NCBI GenBank assembly: GCA_017993835.1
Contig: JAGOLX010000010.1
Location: forward strand, 85,587-149,586
DNA length: 64,000 nucleotides
Origin: Phycisphaerae bacterium
GTDB taxonomy: Bacteria; Planctomycetota; Phycisphaerae; Sedimentisphaerales; Anaerobacaceae
Direction of reading: 5' to 3'
Translations under genes and position numbers: made by a program
Notes under the pieces: model-generated
Database searches by the model: none
Told to the model about the DNA's origin: nothing
What the model saw: only the letters and a program-made list of their open reading frames with translations
Shown here: in pieces, positions 9,113 through 17,411 of the stretch
Position numbering within the stretch: position 1 is the stretch's first letter
Layout: the number at the start of each line of letters is the position of its first letter

Positions 9113-9152
9113 GTCTGGCGTCATCCTGAACGGAGCGCAGCGCAGGATCTGG
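9113..9152. repeat. Short interspersed repeat 'H' (GTCATCCTGA... type)
   Basis: GCGTCATCCTGAACGGAGCG followed by CAGCGCAGGATCTGGCC resembles the block at 34477-34507 (GTCATCCTGAGCAACGCGAAGGATCTGGCC). Such pieces are scattered noncoding repeats; this one sits just ahead of the fumarase ribosome binding site. Confidence 0.5.
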
Positions 9153-9173
9153 CCTGCGACCGAGGAGAGACTC

Positions 9174-10049
9174 TTGGGCGCGAGTTCCATACGAACGATT
9201 GAATTCGAACAGATCAGCAGGACGGTTCAGTCGCTCTGCGTAGCGGCCTGTCATGAACTGCCGGCGGACGTGCTGGAGTCTCTGGAGCGTGCCACCCGGC
9301 GGGAGTCCCATCCTCGGGCCGCGAGGATCCTGGAACAGCTCGTCGAGAACGCCCGCATCGCGTCGCAGGAGATGATCCCTCTGTGCCAGGACACCGGCCT
9401 GGCGGTGGTCTTCGTCGAGCAGGGGTCCGAGGTCGAGATCTCGCCCGGGGGACCGGGACGCCGGACCCTGATCGAGGCTATCGACGAGGGCGTTCGCGCG
9501 GGCTACGAGTCCGGATACCTCCGCAAGAGCGTCGTCGCCGATCCGCTGAACACCCGCAAGAACACAGGCACGAACACGCCCGCGATCACCCACCTTGCGA
9601 TCGTGCCGGGCGACAGGCTGAAGTTATCCCTCATGGTCAAAGGCGGCGGTTGTGAGAACAAGAGCCAGTTCCGCATGTTTCGACCGACCGCCGACAAAGG
9701 ACAGGTCGTCGATTGGGTCACCGAAGTGGTTCGCCAGGCTGGCGCCGATGCGTGTCCGCCCTTCGTGGTGGGCGTCGGGATCGGGGGCAACTTCGAGCTC
9801 AGTTGCCTGCTGAGCAAGAAAGCTCTGCTGCGAGACCTGGGCTCCTGCCACGCGGAGGCCTTCTACGCCCAGATGGAGCGGGATATGCTGGCGAAGATCA
9901 ACGCGCTGGGGATCGGCCCGCAAGGGTTGGGCGGCGACACGACCGCCTTGAGCGTGCTCATCGAGACGGCGCCGTGTCACATCGCGTCCCTGCCGGTCGC
10001 GGTGAACATCGAGTGCCACAGCCATCGGCACAGGACAGTGATTCTCTGA
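9174..10049 (+). CDS. Class I fumarate hydratase/tartrate dehydratase, alpha subunit
   Basis: A 291-residue Fe-S hydro-lyase alpha chain (FumA N-terminal domain / TtdA family). The start is TTG 9174 with GAGGAGAG at 9162-9169. Diagnostic motifs are MIPLCQDTG and KGGGCENKSQF (cluster cysteines), NTRKNTGTNTP, and GVGIGGNFELSC. The two-subunit form needs a beta chain for fumarate/malate or tartrate/oxaloacetate interconversion. No beta subunit gene is adjacent or elsewhere in the window, which is odd. The function as fumarase rather than tartrate dehydratase is undecided. Confidence 0.85.
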   Translation: MGASSIRTIEFEQISRTVQSLCVAACHELPADVLESLERATRRESHPRAARILEQLVENARIASQEMIPLCQDTGLAVVFVEQGSEVEISPGGPGRRTLIEAIDEGVRAGYESGYLRKSVVADPLNTRKNTGTNTPAITHLAIVPGDRLKLSLMVKGGGCENKSQFRMFRPTADKGQVVDWVTEVVRQAGADACPPFVVGVGIGGNFELSCLLSKKALLRDLGSCHAEAFYAQMERDMLAKINALGIGPQGLGGDTTALSVLIETAPCHIASLPVAVNIECHSHRHRTVIL

Positions 10050-10134
10050 ATTGATGAGGGATGATTGATTGTTGATGATTGGGGCGGTCGTTCGTCTCTT
10101 CAATCATCCATTATCCATCAACAACTACCCATCC
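10050..10134. repeat. Inverted repeat between convergent genes
   Basis: Left half GATGAGGGATGATTGATTGT and right half CCATTATCCATCAACAACTACCCATCCTCA are roughly complementary and separate the fumarase gene from the convergent prepilin gene. It may end transcription in both directions, or be another member of the repeat pool. Confidence 0.45.
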
Positions 10135-10926
10135 TCACTCGCTCTTGATGGAGGTCATCCAGTCTGGCCAGGCGGGTTCGGGGTAGCCGGGATCGAACCG
10201 CTTGCTCCACTTCTGTCGCCAGAGGGCTTTGAGCCAGACCTTGTCCACGTGGTAGTCGAGATAGACGCAGTTGACGGCGTACTGGTGGCGGTTGATGCAG
10301 AAGCGATTCATCGCGTTGTCGTCGCCGGTGTAGCGGGCGGCGCGGTCGTCCGCTTTGGGCGGGGTGTCCGTGTTGTCGGGCCAGGCGCACCAGAACCAGC
10401 AGTCCAGGAACAGCGGGATCAGGGCTGCGCCTTTGACGTTGGGCGTCTTCCAGAAGAACTGGGCAGGCTTGCCATAGAGGGTCCCGCCGGGCTCGATATT
10501 CTGATAGACCCAGCCGTTGATGCCGTAGCTGCCCCAGGTGCCTATGGGCCGGTTTCCGCTGGGGGCTACGATGCCCCACGACATGAACGCATCGCCGCCC
10601 AGAGTGGCGGTGTCGGTTGCGCCCTCGGGGGCCGCGATCTTCTCCGCCATCGGGCAGACGCGGAACTCATCGTCCTTGTGGTAGTAGTCGTACAGCAGGT
10701 CGATCCAGCGGCCCGAATCCCGGCCCCGCCTGGGGAACATGCCGTTGTTGTCGTCGCAGTACATGGCCCAGATTGTGCCCCATTGCTTGAGGTTGGACTG
10801 GCAGACGACCGCGCGGGCCTGCTTGCGGACTCGCTGCAGCGACGGCATCAGGATCGCCATCAGGATCGCGATAATCGCGATCACGACCAGCAGTTCGATC
10901 AGCGTGAACGCCCGCGGTTTCCTCAT
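10135..10926 (-). CDS. Prepilin-like type II secretion protein, copy 1
   Basis: A 263-residue prepilin-like protein, start ATG 10926 behind GGAAGGGG. The N-terminus [22 protein letters not shown] is the prepilin cleavage/methylation segment (cleavage before F, conserved E at +5). The large C-terminal domain has paired cysteines and ends with INRHQYAVNCVYLDYHVDKVWLKALW. This is the planctomycete type II secretion/pseudopilin style, far larger than classic GspG. Last of four tandem paralogues on the minus strand; likely a pilus or secretion pseudopilin of unknown specificity. Confidence 0.8.
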   Translation of the reverse strand: MRKPRAFTLIELLVVIAIIAILMAILMPSLQRVRKQARAVVCQSNLKQWGTIWAMYCDDNNGMFPRRGRDSGRWIDLLYDYYHKDDEFRVCPMAEKIAAPEGATDTATLGGDAFMSWGIVAPSGNRPIGTWGSYGINGWVYQNIEPGGTLYGKPAQFFWKTPNVKGAALIPLFLDCWFWCAWPDNTDTPPKADDRAARYTGDDNAMNRFCINRHQYAVNCVYLDYHVDKVWLKALWRQKWSKRFDPGYPEPAWPDWMTSIKSE

Positions 10927-11017
10927 GGCCCCTTCCTTTTCAGTGTCGTGCACTGTTTCTCGCATGTTCCATGCTCTCCGTTGACGCGATTCTCCGCCGT
11001 GAGCGACGATCCCCCGA

Positions 11018-11857
11018 CTACTGAGCGACGTTCGTCTTGCCGGGATAGTGCTCGTCAAGCCATTCCAGGTCGATGTTGGCTGGACTGAAGACCACGCCTT
11101 TTCCGAAGCCCTGGTTTGCGGCGTCCGTCCGACTGTTGAAGTAGACGATGGTCCGCTTGTCCTCCCACTTCTTGCGGTCGGAGTGGCCGTCCATGAAGCT
11201 GAACGTGCACGCGTCGCTGTGGAAGACGCCCAGCGGGTCCCACAGACTGCCGGCGTTGGGGTTGTAGGACCAGCCATCGTGATTGAAATTGCCCGCGGCG
11301 CCGTCGTAAATCTCCTCGACGAACAGCATCTTGTTGGCCGGGTCCTTGAAGGTGAACAGCTTCTTGGGGTCCTTGGCCTGGGTCGCTCGCAGGTAGTCCG
11401 GCAGCGAGTAGCTCCGGAAGATGCAGTACTCCAGGCCGCGTCCGAGGCTCGTGCCGAGGTTCTTGCGGAAGTCGCCTGGGCAGTGATAGGCCTTGACCTC
11501 CCTGACATAGGGGTACAGGGCCCCCTGGCGCAGCCCGTTGTAGCGTTCGATGAGCGTGACGCTGCCGCTGGCCTTGGCGGTGTAGCTGGTGCCGTTGAAA
11601 CTCATCGGCGGCATCACCCAGGGCGGGACGCTGTTGGTGGTGATGGTCCCTGCCCAGCCGCCGACGATGGAGCCGCCGTTCTCGTCCGCGTACATGATGT
11701 AGGCCTGGGCGAGGGTCCGCTGGTTCGCCAGGCAGGTGATGCCCCGCGCCTGCTCTCGAGCGATCTTCAGAGAGGGCATCAGGATGGCCATGAGGATGGC
11801 GATGACCGCGATCACGACCAGCAGCTCGATGAGGGTAAATGCCTTCCGTTTGCTCAT
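11018..11857 (-). CDS. Prepilin-like type II secretion protein, copy 2
   Basis: A 279-residue paralogue. ATG 11857 (MSKRKAF) is preferred to the ATG nine bases upstream because GAGGAGC is then correctly spaced. It carries the prepilin segment [22 protein letters not shown], then MYADENGGS, a CPGDFR motif and a C-terminal FHSDACTFSFMDGHSDRKKWEDKRT block typical of the planctomycete family. It shares the head and the HxxxxxFxDGHxDxxxW-like tail with the neighbouring copies but little else. Confidence 0.8.
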   Translation of the reverse strand: MSKRKAFTLIELLVVIAVIAILMAILMPSLKIAREQARGITCLANQRTLAQAYIMYADENGGSIVGGWAGTITTNSVPPWVMPPMSFNGTSYTAKASGSVTLIERYNGLRQGALYPYVREVKAYHCPGDFRKNLGTSLGRGLEYCIFRSYSLPDYLRATQAKDPKKLFTFKDPANKMLFVEEIYDGAAGNFNHDGWSYNPNAGSLWDPLGVFHSDACTFSFMDGHSDRKKWEDKRTIVYFNSRTDAANQGFGKGVVFSPANIDLEWLDEHYPGKTNVAQ

Positions 11858-11974
11858 AACCCACATGCTCCTCAGATGTACAGGTCGATGTCAACACAAC
11901 ACATCGAGCCGCCGTGGGCGGTTCGACGCGACAGCAGTCATCTCTGTTGCGCCTGGGTCACTGCCTCTCGGGCA

Positions 11975-12790
11975 TCACGGCATCGCGATCTTGGTCGCGT
12001 TCTGGCCCCAGACCATGATCGACGCCCACACCAGGTCCGGGTTCTCCCCCTGGACTTCCGAGTTGGCGGTGGCAGGGATCTTCTTGCCGAATTGGATGGT
12101 CCGCGGGTCTTCCCACTTGTGGTAATCGCTGCGTCCATCCGCGTAGGAGAACATGGTCCCGTCGCCATGACGGACCGGCGGCGGGTCCCACCATTTCCAT
12201 TGATTCGTATACACGGTCCAGCCGCCCAGAGCCGAGGGGCACGTGCCGCCGTCGTCGAGAAAGACCATGCGGTTCGAAGGGTCCTTGATGAGCGCCCGGC
12301 GCTTGATGATCGGGGCGCCCATGCTGTCCCAGTTCTTGCAGTTCATCGAGTCCGCGATCGAGTACGTGCGCAAGATCTTGCTCGCCTGTCCGTAGGTGGT
12401 CGAGGCCTTCCTTTCGACGGTGGGGCACTTGTAGATCTTGATGGTTTGCGTGTAGGGATAGAGGGCGCCGTCCAGGATGGCCTGTTTCTTCGCGTACTCC
12501 GTCATGGTGCTGCCCCAGTCGCTCTTGACCCAGTAGGGGCCGTTGGCGGTGATGCCGTACTCGCCGGAGTCGCCGTTGACGAGCTTGTCGTCGTTGTCGT
12601 CGGCATACATGATCCAGGCGATGGTGAGGTTCTTGAGGTTGCTCAGACAGATGCCGCGCTTGCCCTGCTCGCGCGCCCGGCTCAAGGCCGGCATGAGAAT
12701 GGACATGAGGATGGCGATCACCGCGATCACCACCAGCAGCTCGATCAGGGTGAATCCGTTGCGGAGTCCCTTCTTGTGCCTTGTCGCCAT
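11975..12790 (-). CDS. Prepilin-like type II secretion protein, copy 3
   Basis: A 271-residue paralogue starting at ATG 12790 behind GGGAGG. The methylation segment is [22 protein letters not shown], followed by [19 protein letters not shown] and a tail [25 protein letters not shown]. Closest in overall style to copy 2 (both have the ADGxSDxxKWEDxRTI block). It probably shares a transcript with copy 4 upstream, though a hairpin lies between them. Confidence 0.8.
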   Translation of the reverse strand: MATRHKKGLRNGFTLIELLVVIAVIAILMSILMPALSRAREQGKRGICLSNLKNLTIAWIMYADDNDDKLVNGDSGEYGITANGPYWVKSDWGSTMTEYAKKQAILDGALYPYTQTIKIYKCPTVERKASTTYGQASKILRTYSIADSMNCKNWDSMGAPIIKRRALIKDPSNRMVFLDDGGTCPSALGGWTVYTNQWKWWDPPPVRHGDGTMFSYADGRSDYHKWEDPRTIQFGKKIPATANSEVQGENPDLVWASIMVWGQNATKIAMP

Positions 12791-12839
12791 GCATTGCCTC
12801 CCGCAAATGTCAGGCAGAAACGTCTCCTATGTGTATGTG

Positions 12840-12871
12840 TAAAGAACCGGCCGGCTCTTGCAGGCCGGCCG
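12840..12871 (-). terminator. Hairpin after prepilin copy 4
   Basis: CGGCCGGC (12848-12855) and GCCGGCCG (12864-12871) form an 8-bp perfect stem with an 8-base loop. On the minus strand it is followed by GTTCTTT. It lies 20 bases after the stop of copy 4, so it may end or attenuate that transcript before copy 3. Confidence 0.5.
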
Positions 12872-12890
12872 ATCGGGAATCATGCCAGGA

Positions 12891-13736
12891 TCAGTAGTCG
12901 GGGAGCGAGCTGATCCAGTCCGGCCAGGCGGATCCGTCCACGCCGCCGGCCTTGGTGAAGGGCCCCATCGTATTGAACGCCTTGCTCCACTGCAGCGTGT
13001 AGAGTTCCTTGAGACCCACCTTGCGGACCGACCAGTCCGCGAACGACACGTTCGTGAATCCTCTGTGTCGGTTGATGCAGACGCGACCCATGTTGTTGCT
13101 GTCCCAGGCCGCGTCCTCTTTTTCTGCCGGTCTCTGCGTATGCAGAGGCCACGTGTCGAAACGCAGCCCATCCATCATCACAGGGACGTTGTTGGCGTAC
13201 TGCACGCTGTTGAGGTCGCGATAGCCGAACTTGGCAGCGATGCCCCCTTCGTAGTTAACGGTTGCGGGGACGCTGAGCAAGAAGCCGTTCAAAGAGTAAC
13301 TGCCGTTGAAACCATTTGAATTCATTACGTAGGTTTTGCCCTTATAGGGTCTCGACACCGGCGTCTTGAAGATACCCCACGAGTTGTAGATGTTCCGCGT
13401 TACGACTGCAACCCCTCTCTCGTCAGTGATCGGCTTGGTCGCTGTCGGGCAGAACCACGTCTTGTTCTGCTTCCAGTCCTGCTGTTTCTCCTCCAACTGG
13501 TGGACCCACCAGTAGCCAGAGTCGTCAGTCCCCGAGTAGAACTTACCGCCGTTCTCTCCAACGTACATATTGAACACGATATTCCACTGGCGAAGATTCG
13601 CGCCGCAGTTGATCTGCCTGGCCTGGTCCCGCACCCTGGACAAAGACGGCATGAGGATAGCCATCAGGATCGCGATGATGGCGATCACGACCAGCAGTTC
13701 GATCAGTGTAAATCCACGTCGCCCACTCTTGAACAT
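12891..13736 (-). CDS. Prepilin-like type II secretion protein, copy 4 (first gene of the row)
   Basis: A 281-residue paralogue, start ATG 13736 behind AGAAGGAG. It has the prepilin segment [22 protein letters not shown], an NLRQWNIVFNMYVGENGGKF block and the tail INRHRGFTNVSFADWSVRKVGLKELYTLQW that is common in planctomycete pseudopilins. It is first in the row and has its own good promoter. Copy 1 shares the NRH...WLKALW-type tail with it, so copies 1 and 4 form one subtype and 2 and 3 another. Confidence 0.82.
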   Translation of the reverse strand: MFKSGRRGFTLIELLVVIAIIAILMAILMPSLSRVRDQARQINCGANLRQWNIVFNMYVGENGGKFYSGTDDSGYWWVHQLEEKQQDWKQNKTWFCPTATKPITDERGVAVVTRNIYNSWGIFKTPVSRPYKGKTYVMNSNGFNGSYSLNGFLLSVPATVNYEGGIAAKFGYRDLNSVQYANNVPVMMDGLRFDTWPLHTQRPAEKEDAAWDSNNMGRVCINRHRGFTNVSFADWSVRKVGLKELYTLQWSKAFNTMGPFTKAGGVDGSAWPDWISSLPDY

Positions 13737-13864
13737 GACGATGCTCCTTCTACGCACCAGGATAACTTGAGGTACTTGCCTACCCGTGCAAGATGCTCCT
13801 ATACGGCATCCTGTTCCACCGAACTTGGTTTTGTGCTGAGACCAGACCTTGATCCACGCTGATT

Positions 13865-13893
13865 ATTATAGCTCCAGGATTTGGGCGATGCAA
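13865..13893 (-). promoter_or_regulatory. Sigma70-like promoter for the prepilin row
   Basis: On the minus strand TTGCAT (13893-13888), a 17-base spacer and a perfect TATAAT (13870-13865). A start near 13858 gives a leader of about 120 bases before the first prepilin gene. Confidence 0.7.
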
Positions 13894-13978
13894 ATCCAAA
13901 GCCCGCAAATTTCCCAAATCTCCGCGATTCCAGGCGGTAGCCGCGGTTCGGGATCGCCGACAGGACCAGGCAGGACCC

Positions 13979-14009
13979 GATCATTCCCGCGGACGCGGGA
14001 ATCCAGGAA
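13979..14009. repeat. Interspersed repeat 'C' fragment (ATTCCCGCGGACGCGGGAATCC)
   Basis: A short palindrome with CCCGCGGACGCGGG followed by AATCCAGGAATCATGG next to the 3' end of rsmA. Related blocks are at 24440-24560, 28390-28500 and the tandem array at 55691-56128. The rest of 13894-13978 shows nothing recognisable. Confidence 0.55.
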
Positions 14010-15062
14010 TCATGGGGTGCGCAGTGTGCCGCGAAGGGTCGCCATGTCCACGTACTGGTCCGGCGAGACTTCTTCCGGGCGACGGGTGGGGTCGATGGCC
14101 AATCGCTCGAAGATCTCCGGCCAGACCTCCCGTCCACCCAGTTCCGGCGGGGCCTGCTTGACGCACGCGCGGAGCATCTTCCGGCGGTGGCCGATAAACA
14201 AACCCACGACGGCGCCGAAGAGATCCATATTGGCGATTCTCTCGCTCTTTTGCGAATCGCGTCTGTAGCGGACGATGGCGGAATCGACCTGCGGCGGCGG
14301 CCAAAACGCCCCCGGCGGCAGGGTCCTCAGCATCTCGACCTCGCCGGTTGCCTGAAGGAAGATGCTGAGCGTTCCGTAATCCCGACCGCCCGGCCGGGCG
14401 ATCATCCGCTGGGCGACCTCCTTCTGCACGGTCACGCACATGCCATCGACGACCAAAGGACCCTTGACGAGATTGATCATGACGGGCGATGCGACATCGT
14501 AAGGCAGATTTGCGACGAGCAGGACCCGTGGCCCACCAGTAGCACGGCCGTCCCGGCCGTGAGTAACACGGGCATCTTGCCCGTGGCAACTCGGAGGCAG
14601 AGCCTGCCCTCGACCTGATTGGGGGATGCCCATGGGACTCATGGGCGGGACGCCCATGCTACTCACGGGCAAGATGCCCGTGCTACTTCCTTTTCCTTCG
14701 ACCTTTGCCCTCGCGGTCTCCACCGCGTACACGACATCGGGCGCGATCGATCCCTTGTTCGAGAGTGCGTCGGTATTCAGGATCTGCACATTCCCGGCGT
14801 GGGTCAGTCGCGAAATGGCGATTTGTGCAAGGGTTGTGTCTAGTTCGGCCGAGACCACTTGGCCCGCTCGCTCGGCCAGCGCCTCCGTGAGCGAGCCGGT
14901 CCCGGGCCCGACCTCCAGGACGACGTCGTGCGGATCGATCTGCGCGGAATCGACCAGCAGGCGCATCAGGTTCAGGTCCACGAGGAAATGCTGTCCGAGC
15001 CGGCGATTGGGCGCCACGCCGGCGGACTCGAGCAGTTCCTGGATCTGTCGCTTCGTTTGCAT
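14010..15062 (-). CDS. rsmA: 16S rRNA adenine dimethyltransferase RsmA (KsgA) with internal repeat insertion
   Basis: A 350-residue RsmA/KsgA, which dimethylates two adjacent adenines near the 3' end of 16S rRNA. It shows RLGQHFLVD (21-29), the SAM-binding motif LEVGPGTGSLTE (49-60), the acidic motif SAELD, the catalytic motif NLPY (185-188) and the C-terminal helical domain with FIGHRRKML. The family is normally 260-290 residues; the excess is a Gly/Pro-rich insert at about residues 125-178 encoded by an interspersed repeat. The insert lies between the SAM-binding half and NLPY. Start ATG 15062 abuts a type A repeat and has only a weak ribosome binding site. It follows pdxA, the common bacterial order. 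Confidence 0.9.
   Translation of the reverse strand: MQTKRQIQELLESAGVAPNRRLGQHFLVDLNLMRLLVDSAQIDPHDVVLEVGPGTGSLTEALAERAGQVVSAELDTTLAQIAISRLTHAGNVQILNTDALSNKGSIAPDVVYAVETARAKVEGKGSSTGILPVSSMGVPPMSPMGIPQSGRGQALPPSCHGQDARVTHGRDGRATGGPRVLLVANLPYDVASPVMINLVKGPLVVDGMCVTVQKEVAQRMIARPGGRDYGTLSIFLQATGEVEMLRTLPPGAFWPPPQVDSAIVRYRRDSQKSERIANMDLFGAVVGLFIGHRRKMLRACVKQAPPELGGREVWPEIFERLAIDPTRRPEEVSPDQYVDMATLRGTLRTP
14532..14690. repeat. Interspersed repeat 'B' inserted in frame within rsmA
   Basis: A chain of small palindromes: AGTAGCACGGCCGTCCCGGC, CACGGGCATCTTGCCCGTG, CATGGGACTCATGGG, ATGGGCGGGACGCCCATG and CACGGGCAAGATGCCCGTG. Similar blocks are at 17200-17280 and 55496-55612. The length keeps the rsmA reading frame and encodes TGILPV/MGVPPM-type peptides in the protein. 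Confidence 0.85.
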
Positions 15063-15065
15063 CAG

Positions 15066-15238
15066 AGAAGAAAGCACGAATATCGAAATTCGAAATCCGA
15101 AACAAATCCGAATTCGCAAAACGCCAAATTCAAAACAACCTCCATCGGTTCGGCGATAGCGTTTCGGTCATTTGGGTTTCTCTGGTTTGGGCTTGTTTCG
15201 GATTTCGAGATTCGAATTTCGGATTTCCCCGCCGGCGG
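15066..15238. repeat. Interspersed palindromic element 'A', copy 2
   Basis: Same architecture as the 3601 element: GAAATTCGAAATCCGAAAC blocks, a centre with GATAGCGTTTCGGTCATTTGG, then TTTCGGATTTCGAGATTCG. It fills the whole gap between pdxA and rsmA and is followed within a few bases by the pdxA stop. Confidence 0.8.
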
Positions 15239-15239
15239 G

Positions 15240-16340
15240 TTACGCTGCATTGCCCGGCTCGTCGCGCGGTGCGCCGTTGGGCGATCGGCTGTTGGCTGCC
15301 GTCTCCGCGAGGGCCAGCGACCGACGGGTCTTGGCCATCTGGATCGCGGTCATGATCGCAGCCTTCATGCTCGATGGATTCGCCAGATTGCGACCGGCGA
15401 TGTCGAACGCAGTCCCGTGGGCAGGCGAGGTCCGCACGAGCGGCAGGCCGATGGTGATGTTCACCGCGTGCTCGAAGTCCATCATCTTGACCGGGATCAT
15501 GCCCTGGTCGTGGTACATCGCGACGACCGCGTCGAACTCGCCGCGGATGGCCTTGACGAACAGGGCGTCCGCCGGGATCGGGCCGACGCAGTCGATCCCC
15601 TGTTCCTGGGCCAGCAGGATCGCGGGCGAGATGATCCGCTGTTCCTCGTCGCCGAACTGGCCCTGCTCGCCTGCGTGCGGGTTCAGGGCCGCTACCCCGA
15701 TGTGCGGGGTCTCGATCCCGAAGTAGTCCTTCAAGGTTTCGTTGAGCAGGTCGATCGGCTCGAAGACGCAGCCGATCGTGAACTTGTTGCGAACGTCGAA
15801 CAGGCCCAGGTGAATCGTCGCCAGCGCCACCTTCAGCGGTCCGGCTACGAACATCATTGCCTTGCGGGGCGACTTGCACTTCTGGGCGAACAGCTCCGTG
15901 TGACCCGGCCACGGCGCGTCGATCATCTTCCAACTGGTCTTGCTGATCGGCGCGGTCACGATGGCGTCGATGATCCCGTCCCTGGCCGCCGCGATGGCGT
16001 CCGTGCAGAACTTGATCGACGCTTCGCCTGCCACCCGGCTGGGCTCCTTCAGCCAGGGGGGCACGCTGTACTCGTCGTAATCGGCGACGACGGCTTTATA
16101 AGGATACTCCCGGCTGATCTTCTCGTGCTGGTGGCGACCCCAGAAAGGCTCGATCTCGGCCCGGTCCGCGGCGTAGCAGAGCTGCTCGTTCATGCCGAAG
16201 ACGATGAACTTGGCCGCTCGACGGACCTCCGGATCGGCCAGGGCTTTGACCACCACCTCCGGCCCGATGCCTGCGGCGTCGCCCATGGTCACCCCGATGA
16301 CCATCTGCTCGGAAATCGAATTGTGATTGACGTCTTCCAT
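15240..16340 (-). CDS. pdxA: 4-hydroxythreonine-4-phosphate dehydrogenase PdxA
   Basis: A 366-residue PdxA, the NAD-dependent enzyme of the DXP-dependent pyridoxal phosphate pathway that oxidises and decarboxylates 4-phosphohydroxythreonine. Motifs are VTMGDAAGIGPEVV at the N-terminus, TAPISKTSW, the metal-binding histidines in WPGHTELFA, ALNPHAGE and AMYHDQGMIPVK, and SPAHGTAFDIAG. The last 20 residues are a low-complexity extension that runs to the type A repeat. It lies between ribE and rsmA on the minus strand. Confidence 0.95.
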   Translation of the reverse strand: MEDVNHNSISEQMVIGVTMGDAAGIGPEVVVKALADPEVRRAAKFIVFGMNEQLCYAADRAEIEPFWGRHQHEKISREYPYKAVVADYDEYSVPPWLKEPSRVAGEASIKFCTDAIAAARDGIIDAIVTAPISKTSWKMIDAPWPGHTELFAQKCKSPRKAMMFVAGPLKVALATIHLGLFDVRNKFTIGCVFEPIDLLNETLKDYFGIETPHIGVAALNPHAGEQGQFGDEEQRIISPAILLAQEQGIDCVGPIPADALFVKAIRGEFDAVVAMYHDQGMIPVKMMDFEHAVNITIGLPLVRTSPAHGTAFDIAGRNLANPSSMKAAIMTAIQMAKTRRSLALAETAANSRSPNGAPRDEPGNAA

Positions 16341-16341
16341 T

Positions 16342-16433
16342 TACGAATCACGATTTACGTATTACGAATCACGATTTGCGACCCGGACCCCGCGTCGGCG
16401 AGAGCCAAATCATAAATCGTAAATCACAAATCC
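16342..16433. repeat. Inverted repeat between ribE and pdxA
   Basis: ACGAATCACGATTTACG and GTATTACGAATCACGATT on the left face CATAAATCGTAAATCACAAATC on the right, an imperfect palindrome with a GC-rich centre. It is another noncoding repeat class placed exactly between two genes of one transcription unit. Confidence 0.55.
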
Positions 16434-17081
16434 CTAAAACCCCATCTGTCGCAATCGCTCGACCGTCAACGGCTCCTGCTTGGGCAGCAGGACCTCCAGT
16501 TGCCGACGGACGATCTTGACGAGGATATCGACCTCGATATTGACCCGCCTGCCTGTTTGTGCGTTGCCCAGCGTGGTCCGGCTCAAGGTCTCGGGAATCG
16601 CCGCAACGCGGAAGCCGCCCGGGTCCATCCCTGCGATGGTCAGGCTCACGCCATCCACCGCGACCGAGCCTTTTACGACCATCTGGTCCAGGAGTTCCGT
16701 CCCGGCGGCAAAGTCTATATCGGCAAATTCGCCCAGCTTCCTGACCGAGCGGATGGTGGCGACGCCGTCGACGTGGCCCTGCACGATATGGCCGCCGAGA
16801 CGGTCGGAGGCCTTCATCGCCCGCTCGATGTTCACCTTGACGCCGGGCCGCAGGGTCGCCAGCGAGGACCTTTCCAGCGTTTCCAGGCTCAGTCCGAAGG
16901 TGGCGGTCGTGCCGTGCAGTTGTGTGATGGTCAGGCAGACCCCGCTGACCGCGACGCTGTCGCCGAGCCGGCAATCGGCAGCCAGCTCGCCCAGCTCCAC
17001 GACGAGGGAACCACCGCCGGACGCGCCGGGCGGCGCCACCGACCTCACGTCGCACATACCTTCTATAAGTCCTGTAAACAT
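16434..17081 (-). CDS. ribE: Riboflavin synthase, alpha chain
   Basis: A 215-residue riboflavin synthase, which dismutates two 6,7-dimethyl-8-ribityllumazines to riboflavin. It begins MFTGLIEG as the family does and has two lumazine-binding repeats: LGDSVAVSGVCLTI with HIVQGHVDGVATI in the first half, and VKGSVAVDGVSLTI in the second, ending with the NIEVDILVK motif. The C-terminal tail is of normal length. It is the first gene of the ribE-pdxA-rsmA row. Confidence 0.95.
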   Translation of the reverse strand: MFTGLIEGMCDVRSVAPPGASGGGSLVVELGELAADCRLGDSVAVSGVCLTITQLHGTTATFGLSLETLERSSLATLRPGVKVNIERAMKASDRLGGHIVQGHVDGVATIRSVRKLGEFADIDFAAGTELLDQMVVKGSVAVDGVSLTIAGMDPGGFRVAAIPETLSRTTLGNAQTGRRVNIEVDILVKIVRRQLEVLLPKQEPLTVERLRQMGF

Positions 17082-17132
17082 ATCTACTTATCTCTCACGG
17101 CTGTTTCCCGCTCCTCCATGAGCCGTCAGACT

Positions 17133-17162
17133 ATGCTATTGTTTCGCCCCCCGGCCTGTCAA
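17133..17162 (-). promoter_or_regulatory. Promoter for the ribE-pdxA-rsmA row
   Basis: On the minus strand a perfect TTGACA (17162-17157), an 18-base spacer and TAGCAT (17138-17133), giving a leader of about 45 bases before ribE. No FMN riboswitch is visible in it. Confidence 0.55.
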
Positions 17163-17199
17163 ACAATTGTTCCGGCCTGCAGTGTGCCTGTGAGGGCAT

Positions 17200-17280
17200 T
17201 CCGTGGCACGGGCATCCTGCCCGTGTTCAAGGTCATGGGCGAGACGCCCATGCTACTGCAACGCCTTACGGCATCCCTAC
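17200..17280. repeat. Interspersed repeat 'B', copy upstream of 17412 gene
   Basis: GGCACGGGCATCCTGCCCGTG, then CATGGGCGAGACGCCCATG and CAACGCCTTACGGC. The same palindromes occur inside rsmA and at 55496-55612. The rest of 17163-17411 holds only a possible TAAGAT-type -10 near 17324 and the ribosome binding site of the next gene. Confidence 0.75.
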
Positions 17281-17411
17281 GAATGCCTCCGGCGTGAAAT
17301 CTCTTTTGTGAGGTGCGCGGACGTGCTAAGATGGCCGGCCGGCGTTGATGCTCTCGGGACTGCCCTTGGGGCGACCGAAGAGCTGTCCCGGCGGGGAAAG
17401 GAGCAGAAGTC

